Shown: positions 1 through 8,634 of the stretch, piece after piece | Layout of the letters: the number at the start of each line of letters is the position of its first letter | How positions within the stretch are numbered: the first letter of the stretch is position 1 | From: Candidatus Eremiobacteraceae bacterium | GTDB taxonomy: Bacteria; Vulcanimicrobiota; Vulcanimicrobiia; Eremiobacterales; Eremiobacteraceae | DNA length: 64,000 nt | Direction of reading: 5' to 3' | NCBI GenBank assembly: GCA_035710745.1 | Contig: DASTCX010000014.1 | Location: 18,185-82,184 of the forward strand | The notes under the pieces: model-generated | Seen by the model: only the letters and a program-made list of their open reading frames with translations | Told to the model about the DNA's origin: nothing | Database searches by the model: none | Program-made: the position numbers and the translations under genes

Positions 1-2
1 AC

Positions 3-1013
3 GACTATCAGATCAACATCAACACGAGTTCGGCCCCGGTCGCCGTGCAAGATCCGCTGACGAACACAGGCCAGACGTGCTCGTCGACGTCCAACCCAGG
101 CACCGGCTGCGTGGCCGTGCCGGGGCTCGGGGCATTCGTCACGGTCCGTGGCCATTATTTGAACCATCAGATGAACGCCGAAGTGGTCGCGCTCTCGAAT
201 GACCTCACGCTCAACGGCTACACGCTGTTGACGAAGGGCAACGCGGGCACGAACGGCAACGGCAACATCGCTTCGGATCCGTGCCTTTCGAACACGGGCT
301 GCGGCGGCTCGGCGCCGTCAACGCACAACGTCAAAGCATTCACGGACGGCAGCTTCAACGGCGGCAAGGGCGTGATCGACGGCATCGTCCAGTCGGTCGG
401 CACCGCGACCGCTACTCTGCCTAGCGGCTGTTCTTGGTGCGTCGCGCAGTCAGGAGCCTCCGCCATCGCGTTTCCGTCGAGCAACAACCTGGTCCAAGAC
501 GAGAACACGTGGAAGAACGACGCGACCACCCAAGGCCACTTCTACAACTCGACCGCGACGCTGCCGAGCAGCATCAACATCGGACCGGGCCAGACGTTCT
601 TCATCGATCAGGGCATCGACCTGAAGGACATCTCGATCACGAACGGCGGCGGTATCCTCGTCGTCACCGGCGCTGTGACCGAGACCGGCAACCAGGCCGA
701 CTCCAACTACAACCTCAGCTCCAACTGCAACACCGACTGTAGTTGCCGGGCGAAGGCGCAGTTGATCGACCTGTCGACCAGCGGCGTCGCGCTGCATGGC
801 GAGGGCACCGGCAAAGGCAACCTGGCCTCGCAAGGCGTCATCTTCGCGCCGAGCGGTCCGGCCACCAACGTCGGCAATGCGTCGCTACAAGCCGCGATCG
901 TCGCGGCTAGCGCGCAGATCGGCGGCGCGGGCGACATGACCGCGGATACATGCGCGGCGCAAGCGCACATCAACATCCCAGGCTACAACATCACCGGCTA
1001 CGGCGAATATTGA
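3..1013 (+). CDS. C-terminal part of an exported protein of unknown function (5' end outside window)
   Basis: The reading frame is open from base 3 with no stop upstream, so the gene begins before the window; a GTG at 45 is only an internal codon. The visible 336 residues are rich in Asn, Gly, Thr and Ser and carry several closely spaced cysteines (SGCSWC, NCNTDCSC), typical of an exported beta-rich protein. The tail contains GVIFAPSGPATNVGN followed by an Ala-rich stretch and ends in GYGEY. I do not recognise a family; pilus-assembly accessory proteins (PilX or TadG-like) have a comparable style but that is a guess. A strong terminator follows, so this is the last gene of its transcript. Confidence 0.75.
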   Translation, partial: DYQININTSSAPVAVQDPLTNTGQTCSSTSNPGTGCVAVPGLGAFVTVRGHYLNHQMNAEVVALSNDLTLNGYTLLTKGNAGTNGNGNIASDPCLSNTGCGGSAPSTHNVKAFTDGSFNGGKGVIDGIVQSVGTATATLPSGCSWCVAQSGASAIAFPSSNNLVQDENTWKNDATTQGHFYNSTATLPSSINIGPGQTFFIDQGIDLKDISITNGGGILVVTGAVTETGNQADSNYNLSSNCNTDCSCRAKAQLIDLSTSGVALHGEGTGKGNLASQGVIFAPSGPATNVGNASLQAAIVAASAQIGGAGDMTADTCAAQAHINIPGYNITGYGEY

Positions 1014-1044
1014 TCGCGAAGACCCATCTCGCAAGCGCTCCTCA

Positions 1045-1076
1045 CCGCGCCGGCAACCCGGCGCGGTTTTCTTTTT
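1045..1076 (+). terminator. Rho-independent terminator
   Basis: Perfect 9-bp stem CCGCGCCGG / CCGGCGCGG with a CAAC loop, followed by TTTTCTTTTT. It sits 31 bases after the stop codon of the preceding gene. Confidence 0.9.
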
Positions 1077-1097
1077 CCGTGGCCGCTCGAGGTGACT

Positions 1098-1125
1098 GGA
1101 GCGGTCGACCTTTACGGTCGACCGC
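1098..1125. repeat. Interspersed palindrome, centre type C
   Basis: GGAGCGGTCGAC, then CTTTACG, then GTCGACCGC. Member of the window-wide palindrome family; type C has the CCGTAAAGG-like centre. Confidence 0.9.
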
Positions 1126-1148
1126 AGACGACCTAACAAGTCGAAAGA

Positions 1149-1181
1149 CCGCGGCGGTCGAGCTGAAGCTCGACCGTTACA
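1149..1181. repeat. Interspersed palindrome, centre type A
   Basis: CCGCGGCGGTCGA, centre GCTGAAGC, then TCGACCGTTACA. Paired with the type C copy 24 bases upstream; both lie between convergent genes. Confidence 0.9.
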
Positions 1182-1188
1182 TCCGCAT

Positions 1189-1797
1189 CTACCTGGGCGG
1201 GAGCGGGCGCTCGCGTTCGACGCGGCCCTTGCGAAAGGCGACGCTGATGCGCGGCCCCACATTGTCCTTCGTCTTCGGGATGCCGTGATCGTAGTTGAAG
1301 TGGCTCTCGAAGCTCATCACGAGGAGGCTGCCGGGTTCGAGGTCGAGGTCGAGGATGCGTCGCGGTTTGAATCGGCTGCGGATCGTCATGCGCCGCACGG
1401 CGCCGAGACTGACGAGCGCGACAGGTGGCTTTTCCGGCGTGGGTTCGAGCCGATCGCCATGCGGTGCGACGCTGTCGTCGCCGTTTCGATATAGGTTGAG
1501 CCCGGCCGACGTGAAGCGCACCTTGCAGAACGCTTCGACGTCGGGCACCATTCGGGCGATCGGTTCCGGCAGCGCATCATCGAGCTTGAACGACGCGACG
1601 AGTCGAGGCACGGCGACGATGCGATCGTACATCGGACGCTCTTCAGAGCGCCATTCGACGCCAGCGCGCAACTGCTCGAACCACGCAGCAATCGTCGTTT
1701 GATCGAACAGATTACGACGATATATGATGCGTCCCAATTCGTCATCGACGAGCGTTTGGGTCTCAGGGGGTTGGGAAAAATATAGTTGCATAAGCAT
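1189..1797 (-). CDS. AlkB-like 2-oxoglutarate/Fe(II) dioxygenase
   Basis: About 202 residues from the ATG at 1797; a second ATG two codons on is equally possible, and the frame is open further upstream. The sequence matches the AlkB fold: NLYRNGDDSVAPHGD holds the HxD iron ligands, FNYDHGIPK the distal His, and GPRISVAFR the paired arginines that bind 2-oxoglutarate. Family members remove alkyl groups from damaged nucleic acid (releasing CO2 and formaldehyde). The second iron ligand lies in HGD rather than the common HSD. The gene stands alone, facing the preceding gene across a terminator and two palindromes. Whether it repairs DNA or acts on another substrate cannot be decided here. Confidence 0.85.
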   Translation of the reverse strand: MLMQLYFSQPPETQTLVDDELGRIIYRRNLFDQTTIAAWFEQLRAGVEWRSEERPMYDRIVAVPRLVASFKLDDALPEPIARMVPDVEAFCKVRFTSAGLNLYRNGDDSVAPHGDRLEPTPEKPPVALVSLGAVRRMTIRSRFKPRRILDLDLEPGSLLVMSFESHFNYDHGIPKTKDNVGPRISVAFRKGRVERERPLPPR

Positions 1798-1910
1798 GCG
1801 AGTGTTCGCCCGCTGCGAGTGTGACCCCCGTCGCTGACTCAGGCGAGCGATTCGACAGAGAATGATATCGGGATGCGCCGCGCAGCTGCGGCGCAAGGAG
1901 TTGGAAGAAC

Positions 1911-1979
1911 ATGGATGCTCTCGTCATCGTGCTGCTCGTGATCATCTTACTCGTCGTGACGGGCCACGCGAATCTCTAG
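1911..1979 (+). CDS. Predicted 22-residue single-span membrane micropeptide
   Basis: ATG at 1911 runs 22 codons to TAG at 1977-1979. After MDA the peptide is almost purely Val, Leu and Ile for about 14 residues and ends VTGHANL, a typical single transmembrane span with a short polar tail. AAGGAG at 1895-1900 lies ten bases upstream, a good Shine-Dalgarno at usable spacing. It lies between the divergent AlkB-like gene and the DUF4760-like gene, 84 bases before the latter's start. Function unknown; small hydrophobic peptides of this sort can be membrane-protein partners or toxins. Confidence 0.5.
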   Translation: MDALVIVLLVIILLVVTGHANL

Positions 1980-2063
1980 ACAGAGATATTGAATGGGAGC
2001 GCCGGTCCATAAGTGGCCGGCGTCCCAGGCACGGGCCGTCGGGGTGCCGAAACCGGGCCTCCG

Positions 2064-2657
2064 ATGAGCGGTGCGTCTACCCTTGAAGTCGTCAACGTCA
2101 TCGCCACCGTGAGCACCCTTTTGGTGCTCACGGCTACGAGCGTTGCCGCGATGATCCAACTTCGGCACATGCGGGTCAGCAACCAGCTCGGTGCGTTGAT
2201 GTCCCTCGAACACGAATTCCACACGGAAGAGCTCCAGAAATCATTCCGTTTCGTGCAATTCGAGTTCAGCCAACGCATGCACGATCGCGGGTATCGAGGG
2301 GAACTCGAGCGCATCGGCTTCATCGATTCGCGGATCCATCCGGAGATGGACGTCCTCAACTGGTTCAACGAGATGGGTACGCTGCTGAAGAACCAGCTCG
2401 TCGACGAGACGACGTTCATGGAGCTGTTCGGCCGCCTTGCGGTCCAGTACTGGGAGATCCTAACGCCCGCGATCGCCATCGTCCGGCGCCGGCGAGGCGA
2501 AGCGCAATTCCACAACTTCGAGTATCTCGCGATCCGTGCGCGTAAATGGCTGTCGGACCATCCGCACGGCGACTTCCCGAAAGGCGCGCCCCGAATACCG
2601 ATCCTCGATGAGTGGCGCGAAGAGGACAGCAAAGAGCCCCAACCCCTCGAATCCTGA
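2064..2657 (+). CDS. DUF4760-like membrane-anchored protein
   Basis: The ATG at 2064 gives 197 residues; the frame is open to a GTG at 2013 but the extra residues are low-complexity and unlikely. A single membrane span (about residues 8-30, VVNVIATVSTLLVLTATSVAAM) is followed by a soluble helical domain with many charged and aromatic residues (FRFVQFEFSQRM, MDVLNWFNEMGTLLK, FMELFGRLAVQYWEIL). This arrangement resembles DUF4760 proteins, whose function is unknown. The micropeptide gene just upstream could be co-transcribed. Confidence 0.7.
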   Translation: MSGASTLEVVNVIATVSTLLVLTATSVAAMIQLRHMRVSNQLGALMSLEHEFHTEELQKSFRFVQFEFSQRMHDRGYRGELERIGFIDSRIHPEMDVLNWFNEMGTLLKNQLVDETTFMELFGRLAVQYWEILTPAIAIVRRRRGEAQFHNFEYLAIRARKWLSDHPHGDFPKGAPRIPILDEWREEDSKEPQPLES

Positions 2658-2679
2658 TCAAAATCGGCGCGCGTCAAAT

Positions 2680-2709
2680 GGAGCGGTCGACCTTTTACGG
2701 TCGACCGCC
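2680..2709. repeat. Interspersed palindrome, centre type C
   Basis: GGAGCGGTCGAC, centre CTTTTACG, GTCGACCGCC; between convergent genes. Confidence 0.85.
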
Positions 2710-2719
2710 ACGGCGTTGC

Positions 2720-3205
2720 CTAGCGCTTCGCTTTCTTCGTGGGCCGAGTCAGATCGGGTGCGTCTTCGCCGAGCGCCGTCGCTAGATCGATCTGATGGTC
2801 TTGCTCGTTGACGAGGATCGCGCGGATCTGCTCGGCCATCGCGAACTCGCCGAGCTCCTCGCATTGCCGGACGCGCTCACGATAGTTGCGGATCGTCTCG
2901 TTCTCGTTCTCAAGATCGAAGCGGAGCATCTGCTCGGCGGATTCGGACGTGCGAACGGGCTTCGGCGTGACCGTCGGCATCGCACCAAGATAGTCGATCT
3001 GACGCGAGATGATGAGCGCGTGTTCGAGCTCTTGCTTCGCGTGCTCTTCGAGCTGCGCGGCGATGCTCATGTACGCGGCACCTTTGAGCACCTGCGAGTA
3101 GACGACGTAGCCGATTATCGCTTGGTATTCGCGCGAAAGGTCTTCGTTCAACAGCTCAGCGAGCCCGGCTCGCGAGATGGTTGTTTGGCCGTTCGAAGAT
3201 GGCAT
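2720..3205 (-). CDS. Ferritin-like (bacterioferritin-type) diiron protein
   Basis: Start chosen at the ATG at 3205, preceded by AGGAG about nine bases away; it gives 161 residues, normal for a bacterioferritin-type four-helix bundle. Iron-ligand motifs are visible: REYQAIIGYVVYSQ on the first helix, EEHAKQELEHA on the second (ExxH), and NEQDHQIDL on the last. Such proteins oxidise ferrous iron and store it or protect DNA from peroxide in the cytoplasm. A methionine that would bind haem as in classical Bfr is not evident, so I keep the call general. The C-terminus is basic (RPTKKAKR). Confidence 0.8.
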   Translation of the reverse strand: MPSSNGQTTISRAGLAELLNEDLSREYQAIIGYVVYSQVLKGAAYMSIAAQLEEHAKQELEHALIISRQIDYLGAMPTVTPKPVRTSESAEQMLRFDLENENETIRNYRERVRQCEELGEFAMAEQIRAILVNEQDHQIDLATALGEDAPDLTRPTKKAKR

Positions 3206-3284
3206 GGTAGGCTGCTCCTGTATAGGGGGTGGTTTCGAAGGAGCGTACCCTTGGGCGGAGCGACGCAAAACGCCCTCTAGAAAT

Positions 3285-3319
3285 GGCCGCGGCGGTCGAG
3301 CCAAAGCTCGACCGCTACA
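3285..3319. repeat. Interspersed palindrome, centre type A
   Basis: GGCCGCGGCGGTCGA, centre GCCAAAGC, TCGACCGCTACA. Confidence 0.9.
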
Positions 3320-3330
3320 AGCCTCTTGGG

Positions 3331-4296
3331 TTACCGGGCGGGACCGACGGCGACACCGAAGCCGAGGTTGCCGGCGGGCTCGTTGATCACGTTGTCGGGC
3401 GACGAACTGCCCGGCTTGTACTCGTCGACCCCACCGCCGGTCATGGCGTAGAGCGTGCCGTCGGGCATGACCGTCAGGTCCTCCGCGCCACCGTTGATCA
3501 TGCGCGTCGGGTTTTCAGAACCCGGCGCAAACACCGCGATGACATCGCTGTTATATGTAGAGACGTACATGTTGCCTGCACCGTCAACGGCCAATCCAGG
3601 ACCGCCGAGACCGCTCAGGTTCACCTTCAGCTCCGTCACCTTGAGCGTCGTGACGTTGAGCTTGAAGATGTGGTAGCCGTCCTTGAACGTCGAGGCGCCG
3701 ACAAGCAAGTTGCCGCGGCGATCAAAGGCCATCTGATCCGACTCCAACGCATAGCCGTTGAAGTTCAGCGGTACCGTCTTCGATATCGAATCGCTACCCG
3801 GCGCGTAGATCGCGACGCAGTCGCCGGTGCAGTTGTTCGCGAGCCGCTCGTTGACGTAGACCGTACCGTCCTTGCCGACCGCGACCTCGGTCGGATACCA
3901 AAGCCCGTCGTTGAGGACTTTGAACGGGAAGCCTTCGCCCGGATGGAATTCCGTGATGCCTGTCGTCGGCGCGCCTTGCGGGATGTTCGCGACGTAGAGC
4001 GTGCCGACCGAGTCGACCCACATGCCGAACGGTCGCACCGTTCCGTGATTGATGATCCGCTGCGGCTGCGACGGATGTGCTCCGAGAGCCGCCGGATAGA
4101 CGAAGACCTGCCCGATACCGGGCGCCCCATCGAAACTCGAGAGATAGACGACATTGTGCGTGCCGCTGTTCTGCTGCACGAACGCATTTCCGCTGCGCGA
4201 AGGCGTAGCGATGGCCGATGATGTGCCGGCCGAGCCGCAGCCGGCGACGACAGCGGCGAACGCGACAGCCGTCAACCCCAGGCGCAAGGAGTTCAT
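3331..4296 (-). CDS. NHL/SMP-30-like beta-propeller lipoprotein
   Basis: The ATG at 4296 has GGAG six bases upstream and begins a type II signal peptide with lipobox VAGC (MNSLRLGLTAVAFAAVVAGC). The mature protein of about 300 residues carries repeating propeller strands with the Gly-Asn-Leu/Tyr-Val pattern: SVGTLYVANIP, DGTVYVNERLA, RRGNLLVGAS, GAGNMYVSTYNS and DGTLYAMTGG. These NHL-type blades usually make an extracytoplasmic propeller; substrate or partner is unknown. Similar in style to the triplicated lipoproteins at 14-17.7 kb and to the lipoprotein at 6772. Confidence 0.8.
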   Translation of the reverse strand: MNSLRLGLTAVAFAAVVAGCGSAGTSSAIATPSRSGNAFVQQNSGTHNVVYLSSFDGAPGIGQVFVYPAALGAHPSQPQRIINHGTVRPFGMWVDSVGTLYVANIPQGAPTTGITEFHPGEGFPFKVLNDGLWYPTEVAVGKDGTVYVNERLANNCTGDCVAIYAPGSDSISKTVPLNFNGYALESDQMAFDRRGNLLVGASTFKDGYHIFKLNVTTLKVTELKVNLSGLGGPGLAVDGAGNMYVSTYNSDVIAVFAPGSENPTRMINGGAEDLTVMPDGTLYAMTGGGVDEYKPGSSSPDNVINEPAGNLGFGVAVGPAR

Positions 4297-4395
4297 AGAC
4301 ATCTCCAACCGTCCTTATCGTGACATCTACCCTGTCAGGTCCAGGCTAGCGCGCGCACCTTAAACCGTGCTGAAGCGGTCGCGGCGAAAGTCGTT

Positions 4396-5204
4396 TCAGT
4401 TTTTCAGATTCATCATCGAGCCCGGCCGGCTATCCATAAACTCGATGTGCGAGATGACCGCGTTCCAGGCTGACGACGAGATGCCGATCGGGCTTCGAAA
4501 CGGACTCTCGAGCTCGAAGATGAGCACCATCATCGTCGCGATGATGACCGCGACCGCGCCCGTCATGACGAGATGCGCGCCCGCGCTCTCGACTTGGAAG
4601 AGGTAGCAGAAGCCGACGACGACGATCGCGCCGATGAACAGCACGATCCATTGCAGCTCGGTGAGCGCCGCATCGCTGCCGCTCAAGCGCTGCTGGCGCG
4701 CGTCGTGTAGCGTGTTGAGCAACGCGATCTCGGCCGCCTGCGCGTTGGACTCGGTCGCATCGCGAGGGCGCAGCTGACCGACGGCGGTCGTCGCATCCAT
4801 GATGATCGTGTCGCCCTGCAGGCTGAACCCGCCGTCGCGCATCTTCGGCCACTCGTCGTCGATCATGACGTGAGAGTAGTCGAGCATGTCCGCGCGCATG
4901 ACGCGGCGCGCTGCGGGAGCTCGACCGCGTCGTGCCAGGCATCGAGGACGCTCGCCGTCTCCGACGCAAGTCGTTCTTGCGCCGTCTGATAGTGTTCCCA
5001 GGTGACGACGGTCATGAAGCCGAGGACGACCGCGTAGAGCGTGCCGACGACGGCGATGATGAAACCGGCGACTTCGTTGCGCCTGACGAATTCAGCCGAC
5101 TTGAAGCGCCGGTGGACGAGTATCTGCCCTCCACAGGCGAGGGCCGCAGCGAGTACGATCGCGAGGAAAAGCAAAAGGTACGGCGGGATAGCGTAGAGCC
5201 CCAT
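4396..5204 (-). pseudogene. DUF4239 (bestrophin-like) membrane protein with an apparent frameshift
   Basis: Two overlapping frames read as one DUF4239 protein. The upstream part (from ATG at 5204) has two spans, MGLYAIPPYLLLFLAIVLAA and AGFIIAVVGTLYAVVLGFMT, then TWEHYQTAQERLASE, as in the family. It continues past ELPQR into out-of-family residues and stops at 4863. The downstream frame, starting near 4899, resumes the family exactly: RADMLDYSHVMIDDEWPKM, then ARQQRL, then two more spans (VLFIGAIVVVGFCYLF and VMTGAVAVIIATMMVL). One base gained or lost around 4899-4915 explains this. The start ATG overlaps the pirin stop (TGATG), so the two are translationally coupled. It may be a true inactivation or a sequencing error. 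Confidence 0.75.
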
Positions 5205-6106
5205 CAGGCTTTGAGGAACGTGCCTTCTTGCAGTTCCGTGAACGCCTCGCGCAGCTGCTCCTGGGTGTTCATCACGATGGGTCCGTACCACGCGACCGGC
5301 TCGCCGAGCGGCTTGCCAGATACGAGGAGAAAGCGGACGCCGTCCTCGCCCGCTTGGACGACGACCTCGTCACCATCGTCGAAGAGGACGAGCGATTTGT
5401 TCTCCGCGTTTGCAGGCGGCGCGGTGTCCGCCCAGGCGACCGGTTCGGTCGGCACGTCGAGCGGATCGGACGCGTTCGCGAATTTGCCGTCGCCCGCGAA
5501 GACATACGCGAAGGCGTGCCGCGTCGTCTCGACTGGGATCGAGCGTTTGCGGCCGGCCGGTACCGTGACGTCGAGATAGATCGGATCGATCGCGACCTCG
5601 TCGACAGGACCGCGCTTGCCCCAGAACTCGCCGCAGACGATGCGCACGTGCGTGCCGTCGTCGTCGGTCACCTCGGGTATGTCGCCGGAGATGACCTCTT
5701 GATAGCGCGGCTTCATCATCTTGAGCTTGGACGGCAGGTTCGCCCACAACTGAAAACCGTGCATGCGTCCGGTCGTGTCGCCCTTGGGCATCTCTTGATG
5801 GATGATGCCGCGACCCGCGGTCATCCACTGGACGTCACCCGATGCGATCGTGCCGCTGTGCCCGATGCTGTCGCCATGTTCGACGGAGCCGGCGAGCACG
5901 TAAGTGATGGTCTCGATGCCGCGATGCGGGTGCCACGGGAAACCCGGCAAGTAGTCGGCGGGGACGTCGTTGCGGAAGTCGTCGAGCAGCAAGAACGGGT
6001 CGAAGTCGGACGTATTGCCGAACCCGAACGCTCGCCGGAGATGGACGCCCGCGCCTTCGAGCGTCGGCTTCGATTTGATGAGGCGCTTGATCGGTCGAAC
6101 TGACAT
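5204..6106 (-). CDS. Pirin family protein
   Basis: ATG at 6106 gives 300 residues, the normal pirin length; the open frame upstream adds nothing recognisable. The N-terminal cupin holds the metal ligands: FPWHPHRGIETITYVLAGS (two His), then MTAGRGIIHQEMP (His and Glu). The C-terminal cupin region includes HAFAYVFAGDG and ends GPIVMNTQEQLREAF, both typical of pirins. Bacterial pirins are cytoplasmic iron proteins, some with quercetinase activity. The gene's stop overlaps the start of the DUF4239 gene, so they form an operon. Confidence 0.92.
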   Translation of the reverse strand: MSVRPIKRLIKSKPTLEGAGVHLRRAFGFGNTSDFDPFLLLDDFRNDVPADYLPGFPWHPHRGIETITYVLAGSVEHGDSIGHSGTIASGDVQWMTAGRGIIHQEMPKGDTTGRMHGFQLWANLPSKLKMMKPRYQEVISGDIPEVTDDDGTHVRIVCGEFWGKRGPVDEVAIDPIYLDVTVPAGRKRSIPVETTRHAFAYVFAGDGKFANASDPLDVPTEPVAWADTAPPANAENKSLVLFDDGDEVVVQAGEDGVRFLLVSGKPLGEPVAWYGPIVMNTQEQLREAFTELQEGTFLKA

Positions 6107-6141
6107 GGGCCCGGCTTTCGCGAAGGCGATTTGAAGTTCTT

Positions 6142-6657
6142 TTAGTCCTTGGCGGACGGATTGTAGAGGTCGCGGTAGACGAACGCCAAGATGATCTGAT
6201 AGCCGAGGAACGTCATGATCGCGCACGACCAAGCGAGGACGCGCGGATCGGGCCACACGAAGACGAGCACGAGCGGGATGAACTCGACCGCTTGCATGAC
6301 GGTCCAGAACGACTTACCCGAAACGCGAAGCGCATCGACGTAGGGAAGGAAGAGCTCGATGTTCGGTTCGCGCTGCGCGAGCCTTCGCGTGTGGCGCGCG
6401 AAGAACGACGCGTAGCAGAGCACGAAAAACACGGAGATGAAGCGCAGCGTCAAGGCGTTCGAGAGCAGCGCGAGCATCGAGCCGAAGAACGCGTATTGCA
6501 GGTATGACATCCCGGCGAGCAGTGCGGCCGACGTCGACTGCGCCCAGCCGCGCACGATGAAGCCGCCCGTCCAGATGACGACGGCGACGCTGGCAATCGC
6601 GACGAGCGCGTTCGTCGGCACATCGACGACCGGGGGCGGATTGAGCAGCCAATTCAT
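6142..6657 (-). CDS. Four-span membrane protein of unknown function
   Basis: 171 residues from the ATG at 6657. Hydrophobic spans are seen around residues 18-36, 44-64, 68-88 and 120-155, with a basic loop FFARHTRRLAQREPN between. I do not recognise a family. It lies 36 bases upstream of pirin on the same strand and may be the first gene of that operon. The start region is close to the divergent Vgb-like lipoprotein, so the gap at 6658-6771 should carry promoters for both. Confidence 0.65.
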   Translation of the reverse strand: MNWLLNPPPVVDVPTNALVAIASVAVVIWTGGFIVRGWAQSTSAALLAGMSYLQYAFFGSMLALLSNALTLRFISVFFVLCYASFFARHTRRLAQREPNIELFLPYVDALRVSGKSFWTVMQAVEFIPLVLVFVWPDPRVLAWSCAIMTFLGYQIILAFVYRDLYNPSAKD

Positions 6658-6771
6658 CGGATTGCTTCTAGGAAAAGCATTTGTGCCGCGTCCATCAAAC
6701 GACTCCGCCCATACATGTTGTGCAGGGCCGAAAACGGTTGTTACGCCCGATACGCGGGCTGTCCTTGGACG

Positions 6772-7773
6772 ATGCGGCTGGTCGCCGTCATCGCCGTCGG
6801 TCTAGCCGGCTGCAGCGCGCTGCCGCATCACTCCGGCATCTACGCGATCATCGATCTTGCGCCGCACGCCCAAGTGAAGGCGCTCGTACCGGCGGAGGCC
6901 GGTCACGTGCTCGTCGTCGCAGACGACCTGCAGACCCACAACGACACACTGATCGATGTGGCGTCCGACGGCTCCGTGAAAGCGCTGCCGGTGAGCGGGA
7001 ACTGGCACGACATCACCGGCATTTCGCGTGGCACGGATGGAACCGTCTGGTTGTCGGCAGGCGATCCGCGAACGCGCCGCTACGAAGTCGCGCGCTATGC
7101 ATCCGGCCGCGTCGAGTTCGAGCGTCGAACGGCAGGCTCGGCCGCATCGATCGCTGGCGCGCCGGATGGTTCCGCTTGGGTGGCGGAGACGTCGAACGAT
7201 GAGATCAGGCATATCACAAGCGCCGGCGAACTCACGGAATTCAAGCTTGCGCGGATCGCTTTGGTGCCTCACGCCGGTCCGTGGAGCATCGCGATCGACA
7301 AGCTCGGTGATGCGTGGTTCACGCTCACGTGGGCGGACGCGATCGGGCGGATGACACCCGCGGGTAGGCTCTCCATATTCAAGGTCAAGACCCCGAATAG
7401 CCGGCCGCAGGGGATCGGCATAGGCCCGGACGGCGATGTGTGGTTCACCGAACTGACCGCGAATAGGATCGGACGGATCTCACCCGCCGGCGCCGTGACG
7501 GAGTTCGCGAGTCCGAGTATCCGAGACAATCCGCACGCGATAGTCGCCGGCATGAACGACGACCTCTGGTTCTGCGAGATCGGCACCATCGGTCGAATCA
7601 CAACGTCAGGCGAGATCACGACTCGGCTGGCGCCGTTCGGTGCGTGCGGCGGGATCGGGGTCGATCGGTCAGGGCAGGTCTGGTTCACGCAAGACATCCC
7701 GTCGGCCTTATTTCGTGGACCAACGCGAACGGCAGTCGCGACGTTCACGGAAACGGACTGGTCGGAACGCTAG
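6772..7773 (+). CDS. Virginiamycin B lyase-like beta-propeller lipoprotein
   Basis: Start at the ATG at 6772 because MRLVAVIAVGLAGC forms a signal peptide with lipobox LAGC; an upstream start in the same frame would bury it. The 333-residue protein contains Vgb-type blades: GTVWLSAGDP, GSAWVAETSNDEIRHI, GDAWFTLTWADAIGRM, GDVWFTELTANRIGRI, DDLWFCEIGTIGRI and GQVWFTQDI. Streptogramin B lyase has the same blades, but most exported relatives are not resistance enzymes. No partner gene is obvious. Confidence 0.82.
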   Translation: MRLVAVIAVGLAGCSALPHHSGIYAIIDLAPHAQVKALVPAEAGHVLVVADDLQTHNDTLIDVASDGSVKALPVSGNWHDITGISRGTDGTVWLSAGDPRTRRYEVARYASGRVEFERRTAGSAASIAGAPDGSAWVAETSNDEIRHITSAGELTEFKLARIALVPHAGPWSIAIDKLGDAWFTLTWADAIGRMTPAGRLSIFKVKTPNSRPQGIGIGPDGDVWFTELTANRIGRISPAGAVTEFASPSIRDNPHAIVAGMNDDLWFCEIGTIGRITTSGEITTRLAPFGACGGIGVDRSGQVWFTQDIPSALFRGPTRTAVATFTETDWSER

Positions 7774-7792
7774 TTTGACGTCATTCGCGCAA

Positions 7793-7828
7793 GGCCGCGG
7801 CGGTCGAGCTAAAGCTCGACCGCTACAT
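7793..7828. repeat. Interspersed palindrome, centre type A
   Basis: GGCCGCGGCGGTCGA, centre GCTAAAGC, TCGACCGCTACA; between convergent genes. Confidence 0.92.
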
Positions 7829-7861
7829 TCATCTTTAGTAAGGCGGCGGCGGTCCTTGCTC

Positions 7862-8587
7862 TCATGCGTCCAAAGCAAACGTGTAGATGATGAGGTAGTC
7901 GCGCGTCGTGGGGTTGCCGTCGAGCAGCGGGGAGCGGTAGACACTACCGCGCGCGGCCTTGAGAGCTGCGTCGTCGAGCTGCGAGCTGCCTGAGGACTGG
8001 ACCACGACTGCAGCCTCGACCTGACCATCAAGGCCGATCGTCACGCGAACCGTTACGGTCCCTTCGACGTTCTCATCCTTGGCGATCTCCGGATAGTCCG
8101 GCGTCATTTTGCGGATGAATTCGCTGTCGACGATCTGCTCAGGTGCTCCGGGTGTCGGGCTTGCGGCGGGAGCAGCGGATGGTAGTGAGGTCGGCGGCGA
8201 GACGACTGGCGCCCCGGTCGGTGTCGCGATATCTGTGATCCCGCCGTGTTTCGGTTTGTTGTCGCCCGAACTTTGGTGTGGCGGGTGTACGGGGGGACGT
8301 GTCTCCGGCGAGCGGGTTTGTTGTTCGTGCGGCACCGCCGTCACGACGATGCGCGGGGTAGGCGCTGGAGTCGGGGTCGGGGTCGCCTTTATCAGGTGTT
8401 CGAGCTGCGCATATTGCAGCGGTGCGGCCGCCGCTGGTTGGAAGCGAGGAAATATGCTGCTGCCGACGCTGCCGATGACGACGTGGACGAGCGCCGAGGC
8501 GACGATAAACGAGAGCGTCAGCACCGCGAGCGCATATTTCTCGCGTTTCGTGAAGAGCGGCGGCGGCGAATCGGTTTGCGTGTCCAT
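7862..8587 (-). CDS. TonB-family energy transducer protein
   Basis: 241 residues. A short cytoplasmic N-terminus is followed by one membrane span (YALAVLTLSFIVASALVHVV, about residues 18-38). A long Pro/Thr/Ser-rich linker comes next, including PTPTPAPTP and a second run PAASPTPGAPEQ, and then the compact C-terminal TonB domain: PDYPEIAKDENVEGTVTVRV, GLDGQVEAAVVVQSSG, DDAALKAARGSVYRSPLLDG. This is the standard layout of periplasm-spanning TonB proteins. No ExbB, ExbD or TonB-dependent receptor is in the window, so the partner is encoded elsewhere. Confidence 0.88.
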   Translation of the reverse strand: MDTQTDSPPPLFTKREKYALAVLTLSFIVASALVHVVIGSVGSSIFPRFQPAAAAPLQYAQLEHLIKATPTPTPAPTPRIVVTAVPHEQQTRSPETRPPVHPPHQSSGDNKPKHGGITDIATPTGAPVVSPPTSLPSAAPAASPTPGAPEQIVDSEFIRKMTPDYPEIAKDENVEGTVTVRVTIGLDGQVEAAVVVQSSGSSQLDDAALKAARGSVYRSPLLDGNPTTRDYLIIYTFALDA

Positions 8588-8634
8588 CGTGCACGCTATG
8601 TCGCGCTAGCGTGCCCGACGGTTCACATCGAGTG

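Noticed and set aside
3229..4221. 330-codon open frame on the plus strand
   Set aside because: Antisense to the NHL lipoprotein, with an Arg/Val/Asp-rich composition typical of shadow frames.
6772..7773. Antibiotic resistance by streptogramin lyase
   Set aside because: The Vgb-like blades are common in exported propellers; with a lipobox and no supporting context, a resistance role is not supported.
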